From Pseudogymnoascus destructans (taxonomy: Eukaryota; Ascomycota; Leotiomycetes; Thelebolales; Thelebolaceae), in NCBI RefSeq assembly GCF_001641265.1, contig NW_020167520.1, forward strand, positions 2,356,001 to 2,420,000: DNA of 64,000 nucleotides, written 5' to 3'. Under the pieces are notes generated by a model. That model made no database searches. It saw only the letters and a list, made by a program, of their open reading frames with translations, and was not told the origin of the DNA. A program made the position numbers and the translations under genes. How positions within the stretch are numbered: the stretch's first letter is position 1; each line of letters starts with the position of its first letter. Shown here piece by piece: positions 1-9,926 of the stretch.

Positions 1-608
1 GTGAAGACTAAGGCTTCTTCATTCCAAGTCAAGTGAGAAGTGATTCTCCTAAATTCTGTTGTATACTGAGCAGCAGAGGTCTTTTGACATAGCTTCTGTA
101 GCTCTCTTTCTGCTGTAGCAGTTTCGTTGATGTCTCCAAAGGTCCTGGTAAGTTCCTCTTGAAACTGGTCATAAGAGGTAATCAAAGGTGTAGTGGTATT
201 TTGGTTGTTGCCACTAAGTCTTCTAAGATATGGCTCAAAGAAGTTGAATGCAGATCCACGGAGGTAGCTGGCAGCGAAATAGATCTTCTGAATGTCTGAG
301 GTGAACTGATGAGGCCTGAGGGTGAAGTAGATGTCCAGTTGCATAAGGAATCCCTTCAACTTCCTCCTGTCTCCATGGTATAAATCTGGTGTTTGCACTT
401 TAGGAAGTGCACCTGGGGTACTCAAAATAGCCAGAGGAGCTGTGGGAAGCTCTGTATGATGTGTCTGAGTTGAAGATTGTGTTGCTGAAGTGTTGGCTTG
501 AAAGGTGTTTTCCAAATTCTCAAGTTTGTTTGCTATAGTTTGTATAAAGGCAAACAGTTGTTGCATCTGCTGTTCAGCAGTAGTTGTAGGAGCTTGGTCG
601 TCCTCCAT
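1..608 (-). CDS. Ty3-type retrotransposon Gag (partial, runs off left edge)
   Basis: An open frame of about 202 codons starts at ATG 608 and reads leftward off the window without a stop. It opens MEDDQAPTTTAEQQMQQLFA, then has a predicted amphipathic segment and a block resembling the retrotransposon Gag domain (KLKGFLMQLDIYF, followed by YFAASYLRGSAFNFFEPYLR and later EFRRITSHLTW). This spacing of a W/F-rich capsid-like helix set is typical of fungal Ty3 Gag. The ATG lies about 50 nt inside a primer-binding-site-like stretch (667-679) that abuts the LTR at 684-1596, which is the normal 5' order LTR-PBS-gag for a minus-strand element. The frame is intact here, so this element may be young; protease and RT lie outside the window. 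Confidence 0.72.
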   Translation of the reverse strand, partial: MEDDQAPTTTAEQQMQQLFAFIQTIANKLENLENTFQANTSATQSSTQTHHTELPTAPLAILSTPGALPKVQTPDLYHGDRRKLKGFLMQLDIYFTLRPHQFTSDIQKIYFAASYLRGSAFNFFEPYLRRLSGNNQNTTTPLITSYDQFQEELTRTFGDINETATAERELQKLCQKTSAAQYTTEFRRITSHLTWNEEALVF

Positions 609-683
609 TGTAGTATCGAAGTGCTGCTATAGAAATAGTTGAAGCTTGAAGCAGGCAAGGTGTAATGGTGGGTGCACCAGATA

Positions 684-1596
684 TGAGAATCTAGCCACCC
701 AAGGAAGGGATGAATTTACTAAGACAACACACTGTCTTAGGAAACAGAGCCAAAGGGTTGTAGCTTAGACTATTCCACAACGCAGCAATCAGGTGTATGA
801 TGTGGTGAAGTGGTTTAGACAAGTTGCAACAAATGTTGAGTCTGAGAACTCAGGGGTAAGTCAGAGGTTAGCACCTCACTGACTTTTCAAAAACAGAGAA
901 TAACAAGATCAATGCTTGGAAGCTTGGAAAAGACGTGGAAGTATGTGCTAGTCGATTTACTGTATTGCCTGCTTGCCCTTTCTTAAGGAAAGGGCAATCC
1001 TATTTATGCCAAAGGAGTGTAGTTCTCTTATTTTCCATGACTTTCCATGACTAACCAGGCTTGGTAAATGTATTAGAAATCAAGTGCGACCCACAACTAG
1101 CTTGCTAATCATGTAGTGAACGTAAGAGAATCCCATAGAACCATCTCTTGGGTTCCTAGCCTATAGGAAGTGAAAAGGAGGTCCAAGGTCAGAGTACCTA
1201 TAGACAAATTATGTCATAACTTAACCAATCTTGTGGGTAACTAAGGAGCGATGACGTGTAATGAATCATAGAGGGTTGTAGAAGCTTCTAGAGCTATCGT
1301 TCATGTTCCTAGGCCTCTAGTTGGTAGAGATATGCCATGTGGTAGTATTGGCCCACCCCCTTAAGGAGGAGATTTTCTTAATAACTTGTTCAATGAGTGT
1401 CCAAATGATATGCCGTGATGTATGTAGCATAAACAGATGTAGTAGAAGAGTTTGCAGCAATCGTTGAGTAGTATTGCTTCTGTTGTTGGTGTGATAAGCC
1501 AAGATATGTATGGTGACTTGTAGGTTTGAGGAGGAGATTTCTAAGTTTGCTCTTGAGTTTGATAGCAAACTGAGTGCAACGAATGTCAGTATGACA
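684..1596 (-). repeat. LTR of retroelement family 1 (copy A)
   Basis: About 913 bp. On the minus strand it begins TGTCATACTGACATTCG and ends TTCTCA, followed by a PBS-like TGGTGCACCCACC (667-679) and then the Gag gene. Near-identical copies occur at 27291-28171, 41919-42849 and 59284-60179, with partial copies at 1597-1928, 4712-5190 and 42850-43539. Every copy that keeps its left end also carries the PBS-like 19-22 bases next to the LTR. I infer the LTR identity from its position beside gag; the exact 3' edge is uncertain by a few bases. It holds a perfect 10-bp-arm hairpin (TTGCCCTTTC / GAAAGGGCAA) near 969-993. Confidence 0.65.
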
Positions 1597-1928
1597 CTTT
1601 CCTTAAGAAAGGGCAAGCAGGCAATACAGTAAATCGACTAGCACATACTTCTACGTCTTTTCCAAGCTTCCAAGCATTCATATTGTTATTCTCTGTTTTT
1701 GAAAAGTCAGTGAGGTGCTAACCTCTGACTTACCCCTGAGTTCTCAGACTCAACATTTGTTGCAACTTGTCTAAAACACTTCACCACATCATACACCTGA
1801 TTGCTGCGTTGTGGAATAGTCTAAGCTACAACCCTTTGGCTCTGTTTCCTAAGACAGTGTGTTGTCTTAGTAAATTCATCCCTTCCTTGGGTGGCTAGAT
1901 TCTCATATCTGGTGCACCCACCATTACA
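1597..1928 (+). repeat. Inverted partial copy of family 1 LTR end plus PBS
   Basis: This segment is the reverse complement of about 661-992, so 661-1928 forms a large inverted repeat with roughly 330-bp arms separated by the rest of the LTR. It ends in the PBS-like CACCCACCATTACA at 1928. The sequence right of 1928 is unrelated Ty3 pol coding in the opposite direction, so this is a rearranged junction and not a normal element start. Confidence 0.7.
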
Positions 1929-4102
1929 GTGAAGAGTATGGGGCTTTGCTTGCTTCAATGAACCCTTTTGGCAAAATCAAGTTCTTCCTTTGACATATTC
2001 CAGAGTGGTGCATATCCCAGCTTTGCATCACCTTCGAGTTCAATATGATGGTCTGAAGGTCGATGGGGAGGTAGCTTGTCTGCTGCCATTTTTGAAAAAA
2101 CATCCAAAAATTCATGAAATTCCTTCGGAAGGATCAGTCGAGAGTCAATTTCTTCAGTTTTGGTCTTGTTCTTGTGCTCGATTATGTCCTTCATTGATAT
2201 AGCAAAGACTTGAGCTCCTCTTTGCTTCATGAGCATTCGAAATGGTGCTGCACCAATCATTGCTATGGTGCAAGGTTTTGGTTTTTCCACTTTCAGAGCA
2301 GGTTCCGGAGGAGGCATTTCTTTGGCTTTCTTCTTTGGCCTTTGTGTTTCGCTTTTAGATATAGGCTCTGTTTTGAGGGCTCGATCTGGTATAAAATGGT
2401 TGCAATAATCTCCAGTGAAGAGGACTTGATCATTGATCATATCGAGAACAACTCCATGTTGCTTCATCCAAGCTTTCCCGAGAATGATGGAATGTTTTCC
2501 CAGCGAAGTAATGAATAATGGACATAGGCTTTACACATGCTCTCCCACTTGTAGTCGAGGATATATAGCATGTGTGATAGCAGGGGCAGCCTCTCCATTG
2601 AATCCTTCAACTTGTTTTGGCTTCACAAGTTCGACTGGGGCTATCCCTTCGATTTCTCACATTCTTTCTGCATCAGCAGCATTAATGAAGTTTCCACCTG
2701 TGGCACCAGTATCGATCAATGCATGGACAATAGCTTTGTATTTTCCTATTCTACAAGTAGCTAAGAAAGGGGTGTCCGGATCAAAACTGGATCTCGAGGA
2801 AGAAGCTGCAATTCTGGCTGCACTGCCTCTAGTGATGACTTGTCTAGAGGCTATTCGTTTTCCGAATCGATGATAGACTCAGCTGTAGATACCTCATTCA
2901 CTTGAGCTTTGAGCTTCTGGGGACAGTCTCGAGCTCGATGTCCATTTTGTCAGCATATGAAGCATTTCCCAAGTTTCATGAGCATTTCTTTTGCTGGATC
3001 TTGATGCGGTGGTCGATACAGCTTCTGCGTCTTGTTTTGCATGTTGGAATCATTGTAGGTTGAGGGATTGAAGTTCGAAGTGCCTGGCCCTGATTTTGAG
3101 TTTGGCCCATGTTGTTCGAAAATGACTTTGGCTTCCTTTTGTCTTCTTGTTCCTTGATCCGCTGAATGTTCTGGTCGATGAGCATGCATTTCTTTGCAAA
3201 CTCGTGAAGTGTAGTAGCTCCAACTTCAGCCACTAAGGCTTTCTGCATCTGTTGGTTGACTTTGAAGCGCAAGTCATCCAGCAAAGTTTCTTCAGAGTAA
3301 TCAAGCTCTGTCGTGAGCCTTTGGAACTCAGCCCAGAACACTGCAAAGGTGTTGTTTCTCTGATACAGCTTTCGATACTCAGTTTGAGCTGTGTGCCTTC
3401 GATCGGGATCACTGAAGACTTTTTCCAAAAGTTCGAGAATTTCTTCTGCTGTCTGCAATTTGTTTGTAGAGTTTGGTCGAAGCCTTGGATTGACATGTCG
3501 AACTGCCAGTCCTCCCAGTCGACTCTGAATGTAGCTCATTTGTAAAGTCTGTGTTGGAAAATGATCAATGTTGGCTTCGAGCTTGAGGCGAATTTTCACA
3601 ACCCAGTCTTTAAATGCTGGCTCTATCCCATCTGTGAGGATTGGAGGGTCTGGAATCCGAGCTGACAGTCGACTGTGAGAGTGGTGTCCTGGTTCATTCT
3701 TCAGAGCTTGTTGGGTTTGCTTTTCAAGATATTTCTGAATTGTTTGTTGCTCTGTGATTTGTTGCTCGTTGCTCTGGATCAGTTCCTGTAACTGGAGAAT
3801 GGCATCATCCTTTTTAGCCAGTATCGAATTTGAGTCCTCTGCTAGGGCCAAATAGTCCCGAAGAATGTTCTTGTGCAAAGTCCATGCCATTTTCTGGTTG
3901 GCGACAGATAGTTTCTGGAATTCGTCAAAGGTTTCAACATTCCATTCAGCCTTTTCATATCGATTTGCAAGTATAGATTCATGTCTCTCTTGAGCTGTTT
4001 TGCCCAGAGTGTGAAGGAAGGTTTCGGATTTGAAATTAGCTGGTCTTGTTCTAGATCATTTCGAGCTGCCATTGCAGCTTTTTCTTCAGCTGTATAAGCC
4101 AT
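1929..4102 (-). pseudogene. Degenerate Ty3-type gag-pol (family 2)
   Basis: Minus-strand relic. Gag begins near 4102 (MAYTAEEKAAMAARNDLEQ) and shifts frame around 3850-3890 into a long segment to about 2976 (LKLEANIDHFPTQTLQMSYI, YRKLYQRNNTFAVFWAEFQR), followed by a CCHC zinc knuckle CFIC-stop-QNGHRARDC at about 2925-2965 with an in-frame TGA. Pol follows: a retroviral-type aspartic protease motif ALIDTGATGGNF near 2690-2730, then LPPHRPSDHHIEL, which is typical of the entry into Ty3 reverse transcriptase. The frame ends at 1929, where family 1 LTR sequence begins, so nearly all of RT, RNase H and integrase is lost. Several TGA/TAA stops look like C-to-T or G-to-A changes. It is non-functional. 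Confidence 0.78.
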
Positions 4103-4485
4103 AGCGAGTTGCTATTTCAATTTCAGTTTATATCGTCAAGTCAGACACATATTGCCAAAGGCCCTATTGTGCAGTTGTTGGCCGTAGGATCCACTCGAGA
4201 GGAGCGCACTTCCCTCACAGTTATATCCTTGTCGAGGGAGCGTTGTAAAAGGTCTGACTTGCGAAGGTGGTGTGTGTGTGTCGAGCTGACTGTCGAAAGC
4301 CAACTTTGAGGGGTTGCCTCGAGATCGTCCTGGAATCGACTTCAGGATAAGGTTTCTGGTTCTAGGGTTTTCAAAGAGTGGATTTCGATTTCGATTTCAG
4401 AAGAGGGTTCAGCTCAAAGAGCAGGAAAAGAGGTATAAGAGAGATTGAGTTTTATGTCACGGTTCACCAAGGCATAGGGCGCCAG

Positions 4486-4711
4486 TTGGGTATTATGAAT
4501 TAAACTCAATCTAGAGAAGAAAAGAAAGAGAAGAGGAGCACTCGAGCAGTGGCTCGATCTATATACAGCTATGTTGTTGTGGAGTGAATTCTCTTTAGCG
4601 AGACCAGTTCTGAGAATTCACTCCACAACTGAAAACTTCGCTCCAACCCCGGAAAGCTCCCCACACCCCTGAACCCCCACTCGAGCTGCAAGGCGCACTT
4701 GATATCGTAAC
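4486..4711 (-). repeat. Putative LTR of family 2 Ty3 relic
   Basis: On the minus strand the segment starts TGTTACGATATCAAG at 4711 and ends near 4486, directly followed by TGGCGCCCTATGCC, which resembles a primer binding site. The gag start lies about 380 nt further on. About 226 bp. No second copy of this LTR is visible in the window because the 3' part of the element is missing, so the boundaries rest on the TG start and the PBS only. Confidence 0.45.
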
Positions 4712-5190
4712 AGTTACCTACAAGATTGGTTAAGTTATGACATAATCTGTCTATAGGGGTACTCTGACCTTGTTCACTTCCTATAGGCTAGGAACCTAGG
4801 AGATGGTTCTATGGGATTCTCTTACGTCGACTACAGTTACCAAGCCTGGTTAGTCATGGAAAGTCTTGGAAAATGAGAGAACTACACTCCTTTAGCATAA
4901 ATAGGATTGCCCTTTCCTTAAGAAAGGGCAAGCAGACAATACAGTAAATCGACTATCACATACTTCCACGTCTTTTCCAAGCTTCCAAGCATTGATCTTG
5001 TTACTCCTTGTTTCTGAAAAGTCAGTGAGGTGCTAACCTCTGACTTATCCCTGAGTTCTCAGACTCAACATTTGTTACAACTTGTCTAAACCACTCCACT
5101 ATATTATACACCTGATTGCTGCGTTGTGGAAGTAAAACCATCCCTTACTTGGGTGGCTAGATTCTCACATCTGGTGCACCCACCATTACA
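4712..5190 (+). repeat. Partial family 1 LTR (copy E, reversed)
   Basis: This is the reverse complement of the family 1 left part, ending CACCCACCATTACA at 5190. It is cut at 4712 exactly where the family 2 LTR starts (TGTTACG on the minus strand), which suggests that family 2 inserted into a family 1 copy. The rest of this copy is not recognisable on the far side of family 2. Confidence 0.6.
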
Positions 5191-5471
5191 GCTTCGAGCA
5201 ATGCGTGTGCGAAACGCTTCCTGACAATACACGAACCCGCACTTTCAACTGCGCTTCCAACAACCTTTCGAATACCCGCGACAGCTAGGTCAACACCATC
5301 CAGCTGGAATACGAACACATACCGGAGAGACAGGGCTGGATCTTGGGGGGAGCTGGACTTGGTGATGGGAGGGCAAGGGCATTCGGAGGGGCGGCAGACA
5401 CTTCGCTCAAGGATTGCGTACCTGGTAGGATAACCAGTACGTTTGATGCCACGCTTCGCAAGTGGCATCAC
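5191..5471 (-). pseudogene. Unidentified truncated ORF next to LTR
   Basis: A minus-strand frame from ATG 5471 (MMPLAKRGIKRTGYPTRY) reads about 93 codons before running into the family 1 LTR at 5190, where the last residues are LTR-encoded. The segment YVFVFQLDGVDLAVAGIRKV looks protein-like, but I cannot place it in a family. It may be the 5' end of a host gene cut by the LTR, or a chance frame. The stretch from 5472 to 6332 holds no coding sequence I can support. Confidence 0.25.
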
Positions 5472-6332
5472 GACTCCTGGTTGGGGTGAGGGTCTGAGCA
5501 GTAGCTACTGGTAGATAGAGTAGAATATAATATACGGTATATTACACTATTTACCATTGATGATCCTGTCCACCGTGACCTGACCACCACTGGCGCGCCA
5601 TCAACACTGCCGTACTACTGGGGAGTGGCCGGCTACATCGTTGTTGGTACACCACCGCCTTACAACAGTCACTTTTCATCCGCGGCATACGAAGCACTGC
5701 GGAGGATCACAAGATTTACAGCGGCTTCAATTATACAGTCTAGTTATATATGACCGTGTAGTGGCATCTACTGCCAAGGCTTCATTCGACCGTCGCTGGC
5801 CATGCCCGGTCGAGGTAGTCAACCGTAGCATCGCTGAGGGAGCACGGTCGAAGCTCTCCACGGTGGATAACCCACCCACCACCCTTACCAAAATAGATGG
5901 TGCGCCGGTAAGGTACTTCCTAATTACTTATTGACTGAGCATAACTTAGCAATTTTATGTTCCTAGATGATAAATCCCCGCAGTATATACTCATGGTATT
6001 GGACAATTGGTCATTAGTTATCAAATCATGGAGTTGTACGCAGCAAACAAAATCTCCATACTCATACTTTACCATACAAACTGCATGTAATGCGCGGTGG
6101 AAGGTGCAGCAAACGCGGGCTGACGTGCACAGACCAATGACGGAGGCCAATAACTTTCCATCAGCGATCTCATTCTGGCCTCCCAGGCTTCTGAACATGC
6201 TTTCTACAACACTTTGCCGCTGTCATACTTTTGTTGTGATATCTCGGCGCATAGGCGCCATATATCTCATTCGTATACCTCCTCAACAAACTCATAATTA
6301 CCAACACTGTCGCTTCAATCCACACTCGCACC

Positions 6333-7104
6333 ATGAGTCTCGACAGGCTGCTCCATGGCGGCTGTAGCTGTGGCCGTAACACCTTCATCATCGAGATGCC
6401 CCCCAAGGCATCCGACACAGCCCAAGTGATTTTTGATGGCAACAATTCCTTCCGTAAGCTTCTTTCCCTAAACATCTCTCCATCAAACCCACCGCCGAGG
6501 AAACCATCCCAAGCCCCCGCTAACCTCGAACCACCCAGGCATCTCGCCACTCGCAGCCCACCTTAGAGTACCCCTCGCCTGGTACCACTCCGCAACCCAC
6601 GCCTTCTTCCCCGACGAAACGCACCCCGCCATCCGCCGTGCCTACGCGCCCTCCTCCAGCTCACTCCGCCACTTCTGCGGCTTCTGCGGCTCGGACCTCG
6701 CGATGTGGTCCGAGGCGCCAAGGGGAGAGGGGGAATACATCAGTCTCGCGCTCGGGTCGCTGGACCGAGGCGACCTCCACGACCTAGGCGAGCTGGGGCT
6801 GCTCCCACAAGAGGAGGCAGAGAAACGACTGAGCGTACGGCCCGAGGAGCCTGTAGCAACTCGAGCAGCACCGCGTGTTGGCGAGGGCCTGCCATGGTTC
6901 GAGGCGATGATCGAGGGGAGTGCATTGGGGAGGATGAAGGTCCGGCGGGGGCTGGAGGAGAAGGATGGGAGGAGGGTTGAGTGGGAGGTTGTGGAGTGGA
7001 CGGAGGGCGGAGAGGAGGCGGAGGCCGATTCCAGCGCGGGGGAGGTGGCCGCGGGCGGGAAGCGGAAACTAGAGGATGATCATGCGGATATGGGGCGTCG
7101 ATAG
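6333..7104 (+). CDS. GFA/CENP-V-type zinc enzyme-like protein
   Basis: Two exons, 6333-6453 and 6539-7104, give about 228 residues. The 85-nt intron has donor GTAAGC, branch GCTAAC and acceptor CAG. The N-terminus MSLDRLLHGGCSCGRNTFI carries the first zinc motif (GGCSCG), and exon 2 has CGFCGSDL near residue 95, the second CxxC motif of the glutathione-dependent formaldehyde-activating (GFA)/CENP-V domain. The C-terminal third is acidic, low in complexity and ends in a basic KRKLEDD patch. GFA domains bind zinc and in some members glutathione, but many fungal members have no tested substrate, so only the fold is claimed. It stands alone, downstream of the retroelement block. Confidence 0.8.
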
Positions 7105-8040
7105 GGCTGATGGGGCCGGTGATCTGCGATAGCCGCGTTTCCGCACGTCTTGTCTTGGGGTTCGTGGGATGGGCTGTGCTGTAGTGTGTTATGGGATGGC
7201 GTTTGGTGACAGTACTGGGGGAGCAGCGGGCAGATGGAGAATTATAGTCGAATAAATGGCATCTCTGCTTCGTTGGGATGTGTATAGTGGCCGTCCGGTG
7301 GGGGATCTTCGGGGGTGACTCGGAACGTGAAGTTTGGGGAAAAGAGAGTATATCCGTAAGGCTCCTGGATTATCTATTTAGGAGCGGGCAACATCAGGAA
7401 GATGTGTGTGTTTGGTTGGAAGAAGGAAAACGTTCCATCATGTGTGTCGCCAACGCATACTACTAATAATATACGATCGTAACGCTCTAATGTAGATTAT
7501 ACAAAGCACAGGCTATATTACCGCGGATGAGAAATGTGGGTTTTCAGGCAGGTACTCGAAGCCATCTCCACTCTAGACGTTATGGTTAGGATTCTGGACT
7601 CCACAGCACAATATGAAAATCTCATATCTACATACTGTGCAGCGTACAGCGCGAGGAAAAAAGTGAGAGATCGCCTATGTGGCCCGTCCAGTCGCCAACA
7701 GAGCGGGGTTGAGGGCCGCAGCGCCGCAAGAGTTGATCCCCCAGAGTTACCCCGCCATCATCGTGCCCCTCCTTTTTCGGTCGTGACGGTCCGAGTGATA
7801 GAGTTGAGGCATTGGCAACACACAAAACACCGGCGATGGCGGCTCAATTACTATGAGAGTCCTCCCTGCTACCTGACATGGCGTAGCTTTCCATCCTCCG
7901 TGCTGACCCTTGGCTCTTTGTATATAACACTGCGATTCCCTTGCCCAGCTTGGTGCGGGGTCCACGCAGTTTCTTCTCTCTCCAACTCATCTATTCCTGT
8001 GATCGCTGCCCATATCTGCGATCCATACTGAGATCCTACC
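7105..8040. other. Intergenic, no gene seen
   Basis: There are open frames here, but none shows family motifs, codon structure or introns I can support. The stretch separates the GFA gene from the GH1 relic; it may contain the decayed 5' part of that GH1 gene. Confidence 0.4.
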
Positions 8041-8041
8041 G

Positions 8042-8252
8042 AACCAAGAGAATTAATCCCCATTCACTTCGCCACGGTGAGCACTGGATCACCTTCAACG
8101 AGCCGTGGTGCTCTAGCATCCTGGGATACAGCACCGGTCTGTTTGCCCTCGGTGTTACGTTTGTGGATTATGAGGGAGGGCAGAAGAGGTTCCCTAGGAA
8201 GAGTGCTACGGCTGTGGGACCGTTCTTTGATAAGCTTATTAAGAAGGAGTAG
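8042..8252 (+). pseudogene. GH1 beta-glucosidase relic with large internal deletion
   Basis: The frame reads GEHWITFNEPWCSSILGYST, the GH1 motif around the acid/base Glu (FNEP), then passes directly into VTFVDYEGGQKRFPRKSA and GPFFDKLIKKE, which is the extreme C-terminus of fungal GH1 enzymes. Normally some 280-300 residues, including the nucleophile ENG motif, lie between these two blocks. The N-terminal roughly 150 residues are missing too. The joined frame is open to a stop at 8252, so the deletion happened to preserve the frame, but no GH1 activity is possible. The flanks lack TE sequence. Confidence 0.75.
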
Positions 8253-8708
8253 AGTGGGGCTGAGGGATAAAAATGTGATGTGATGTGATATGATATGTGA
8301 TAGGTAGGCTCAGGGTTGGGCTAGGATTAGTTTATTTTATAGGTATGCATTCTGTTATGGATGTGAAAATTGTAGATTCGTATGTGCCTACTTCCAGATT
8401 TCTGGGTTTGCCTCTTTCCTCGCCATGCCGTGTTATTATTGTATATGAAGGTGTTCGAAATATGGCTTGGCCCTGTCCTTGGACGACTTGGTTTAACCTC
8501 GCAGGCTGTCTCATTCCGTGGCGCACTAATTCGTGAAACTCTCCTCTTCATCGAAGACAGCGTATCATCGTCCAGACGCTTCATACCCCATCCCGAGACG
8601 CCCAGTGGCTGCGGATGGCCCGCCATGCATCCTAAGAGACCGCCTTCGCCAACGAAAGCAGCGTCATGCTCCGCCTCTATATTACATACCCTTCCCACGT
8701 GTCCCCTC

Positions 8709-9223
8709 TCACTTCACAACCACCCCCCTAACCTTCTCCCAACACTGCAAAATCGTCCCCGCATTCTTCTCCCTCGTATCATCCCTATCCCCATGAATCC
8801 ACAACCCCATAACTCTCTCCCCCTCCCCCTCCCCCGGCACCCTCAGAATCAAAAACTCACTCGTAACCTCCATATCCCTCACCTCCCTCACATCCAACAC
8901 CAAATTCTCCAGCCCATGTCTATTCAACACCGTCACCACAAACCCATCCTCCGTCTCACACACGAACAGCGCGCCCTCGATCCCGCTCTTCTCCCACTGC
9001 CCCGTTGAGGCCGAGAAGGCGTAGACGACCGCGTTGGCGGCGATGGAGAGGATGGTGCGCGTGCTGGGGAAGTAGCGACGCAGGACGGAGAGGTTGAGGT
9101 CGGTGTTGGTGCGGGTGGGGGGGGGGAGGTGGGGGGGCATGTCGGAGTCGTTGTCGGATGCTTGGTGGGGGTTGGGGGGTTGTGGCGGCGCGCGCGCTGT
9201 TTGGGGCGGTTGGGGGCGGACAT
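8709..9223 (-). CDS. DCP1: mRNA-decapping protein Dcp1 (EVH1 domain), frame break near N-terminus
   Basis: From 9140 to 8709 the frame gives NTDLNLSVLRRYFPSTRTIL, then VVYAFSASTGQWEKSGIEGA, LFVCETEDGFVVTVLNRHGL and FLILRVPGE followed by VMGLWIHGD, the ordered blocks of the Dcp1 EVH1 domain, including the aromatic WEK and GLW residues. Dcp1 activates the Dcp2 decapping enzyme in cytoplasmic P-bodies. A better start is ATG 9223 (MSAPNRPKQRARRHN, the basic N-terminus seen in fungal Dcp1), but it lies in a different frame; a one-base change in the C-rich tract at about 9140-9180 would join them. This may be an assembly homopolymer error or a real lesion. It is divergent from the 5-phosphatase gene, with about 700 bp between them. 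Confidence 0.8.
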
Positions 9224-9926
9224 GGTGGGTGGATGTTTGGAGGTGGATTGGGTGGTGGTGGTGGTGAGTTGGAGGTTGGGGGTGAGTTCGTGAGGCTGCG
9301 ATAGTAGTGCGCTTTGAGGAGGTTTGCGGTGCCGGTTGAGCTGTTTCTTAAGGTGGCTGGTATGTTTGGCTTATATCGCTCTCGGCAATTTAGCTACGGC
9401 TTTGGAGATATTCGTAGGTTGCGGTGTTGATTGCTCAATGTTGTGTTGTAGGTAGGTTGCGATGGAGCTCAAGCAAGTCGCCCAGTACGTCCATCGATTC
9501 ACGTGCCTCAGTCTTGCGCTAACCACACCCACGCATGATTCGTGGGGTAACGTACGGGAGCGCGGGATGCTATAACTTTGACCCCGCCAGTCTGCCCACA
9601 ACTCGAAGCGGCCTCGACCACTCAGTGAGCTTCATTATCGGAGCTGAATGATCTCCCTTTGACGCCCCATAAGTTTCGCTGCCAACGCGAAGGGAGTGCT
9701 TTTCAGATGCTGTGGACCAACCCAGCTGCGCCTTGATCAATGCCACGCTACGTCATTACCGCTTTCGAGTGCAGGAACGCCCGCGGCACATAATTGATGC
9801 GGCCGCTGGTTGGGAGCTTTTGCGAATCGCTATTCTGATATTCTCGGGACGGTTTATTGATCTCGCCTTATAATTCATCCCCGTATACTACACTACATCG
9901 CCTGGCTGATAGGAAAACTGCCCACG
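9224..9926. promoter_or_regulatory. Shared divergent promoter region DCP1 / 5-phosphatase
   Basis: A roughly 700-bp gap lies between two divergent start codons. Just 5' of DCP1 it holds a G/T-rich simple stretch (9230-9290). No specific regulatory motif is claimed. Confidence 0.35.

Noticed and set aside
8327..8698. 123-residue minus-strand frame downstream of DCP1, as a possible DCP1 last exon
   Set aside because: A GT donor exists near 8722, but the sequence resembles no Dcp1 tail and the EVH1 frame already ends with a plausible stop at 8709.
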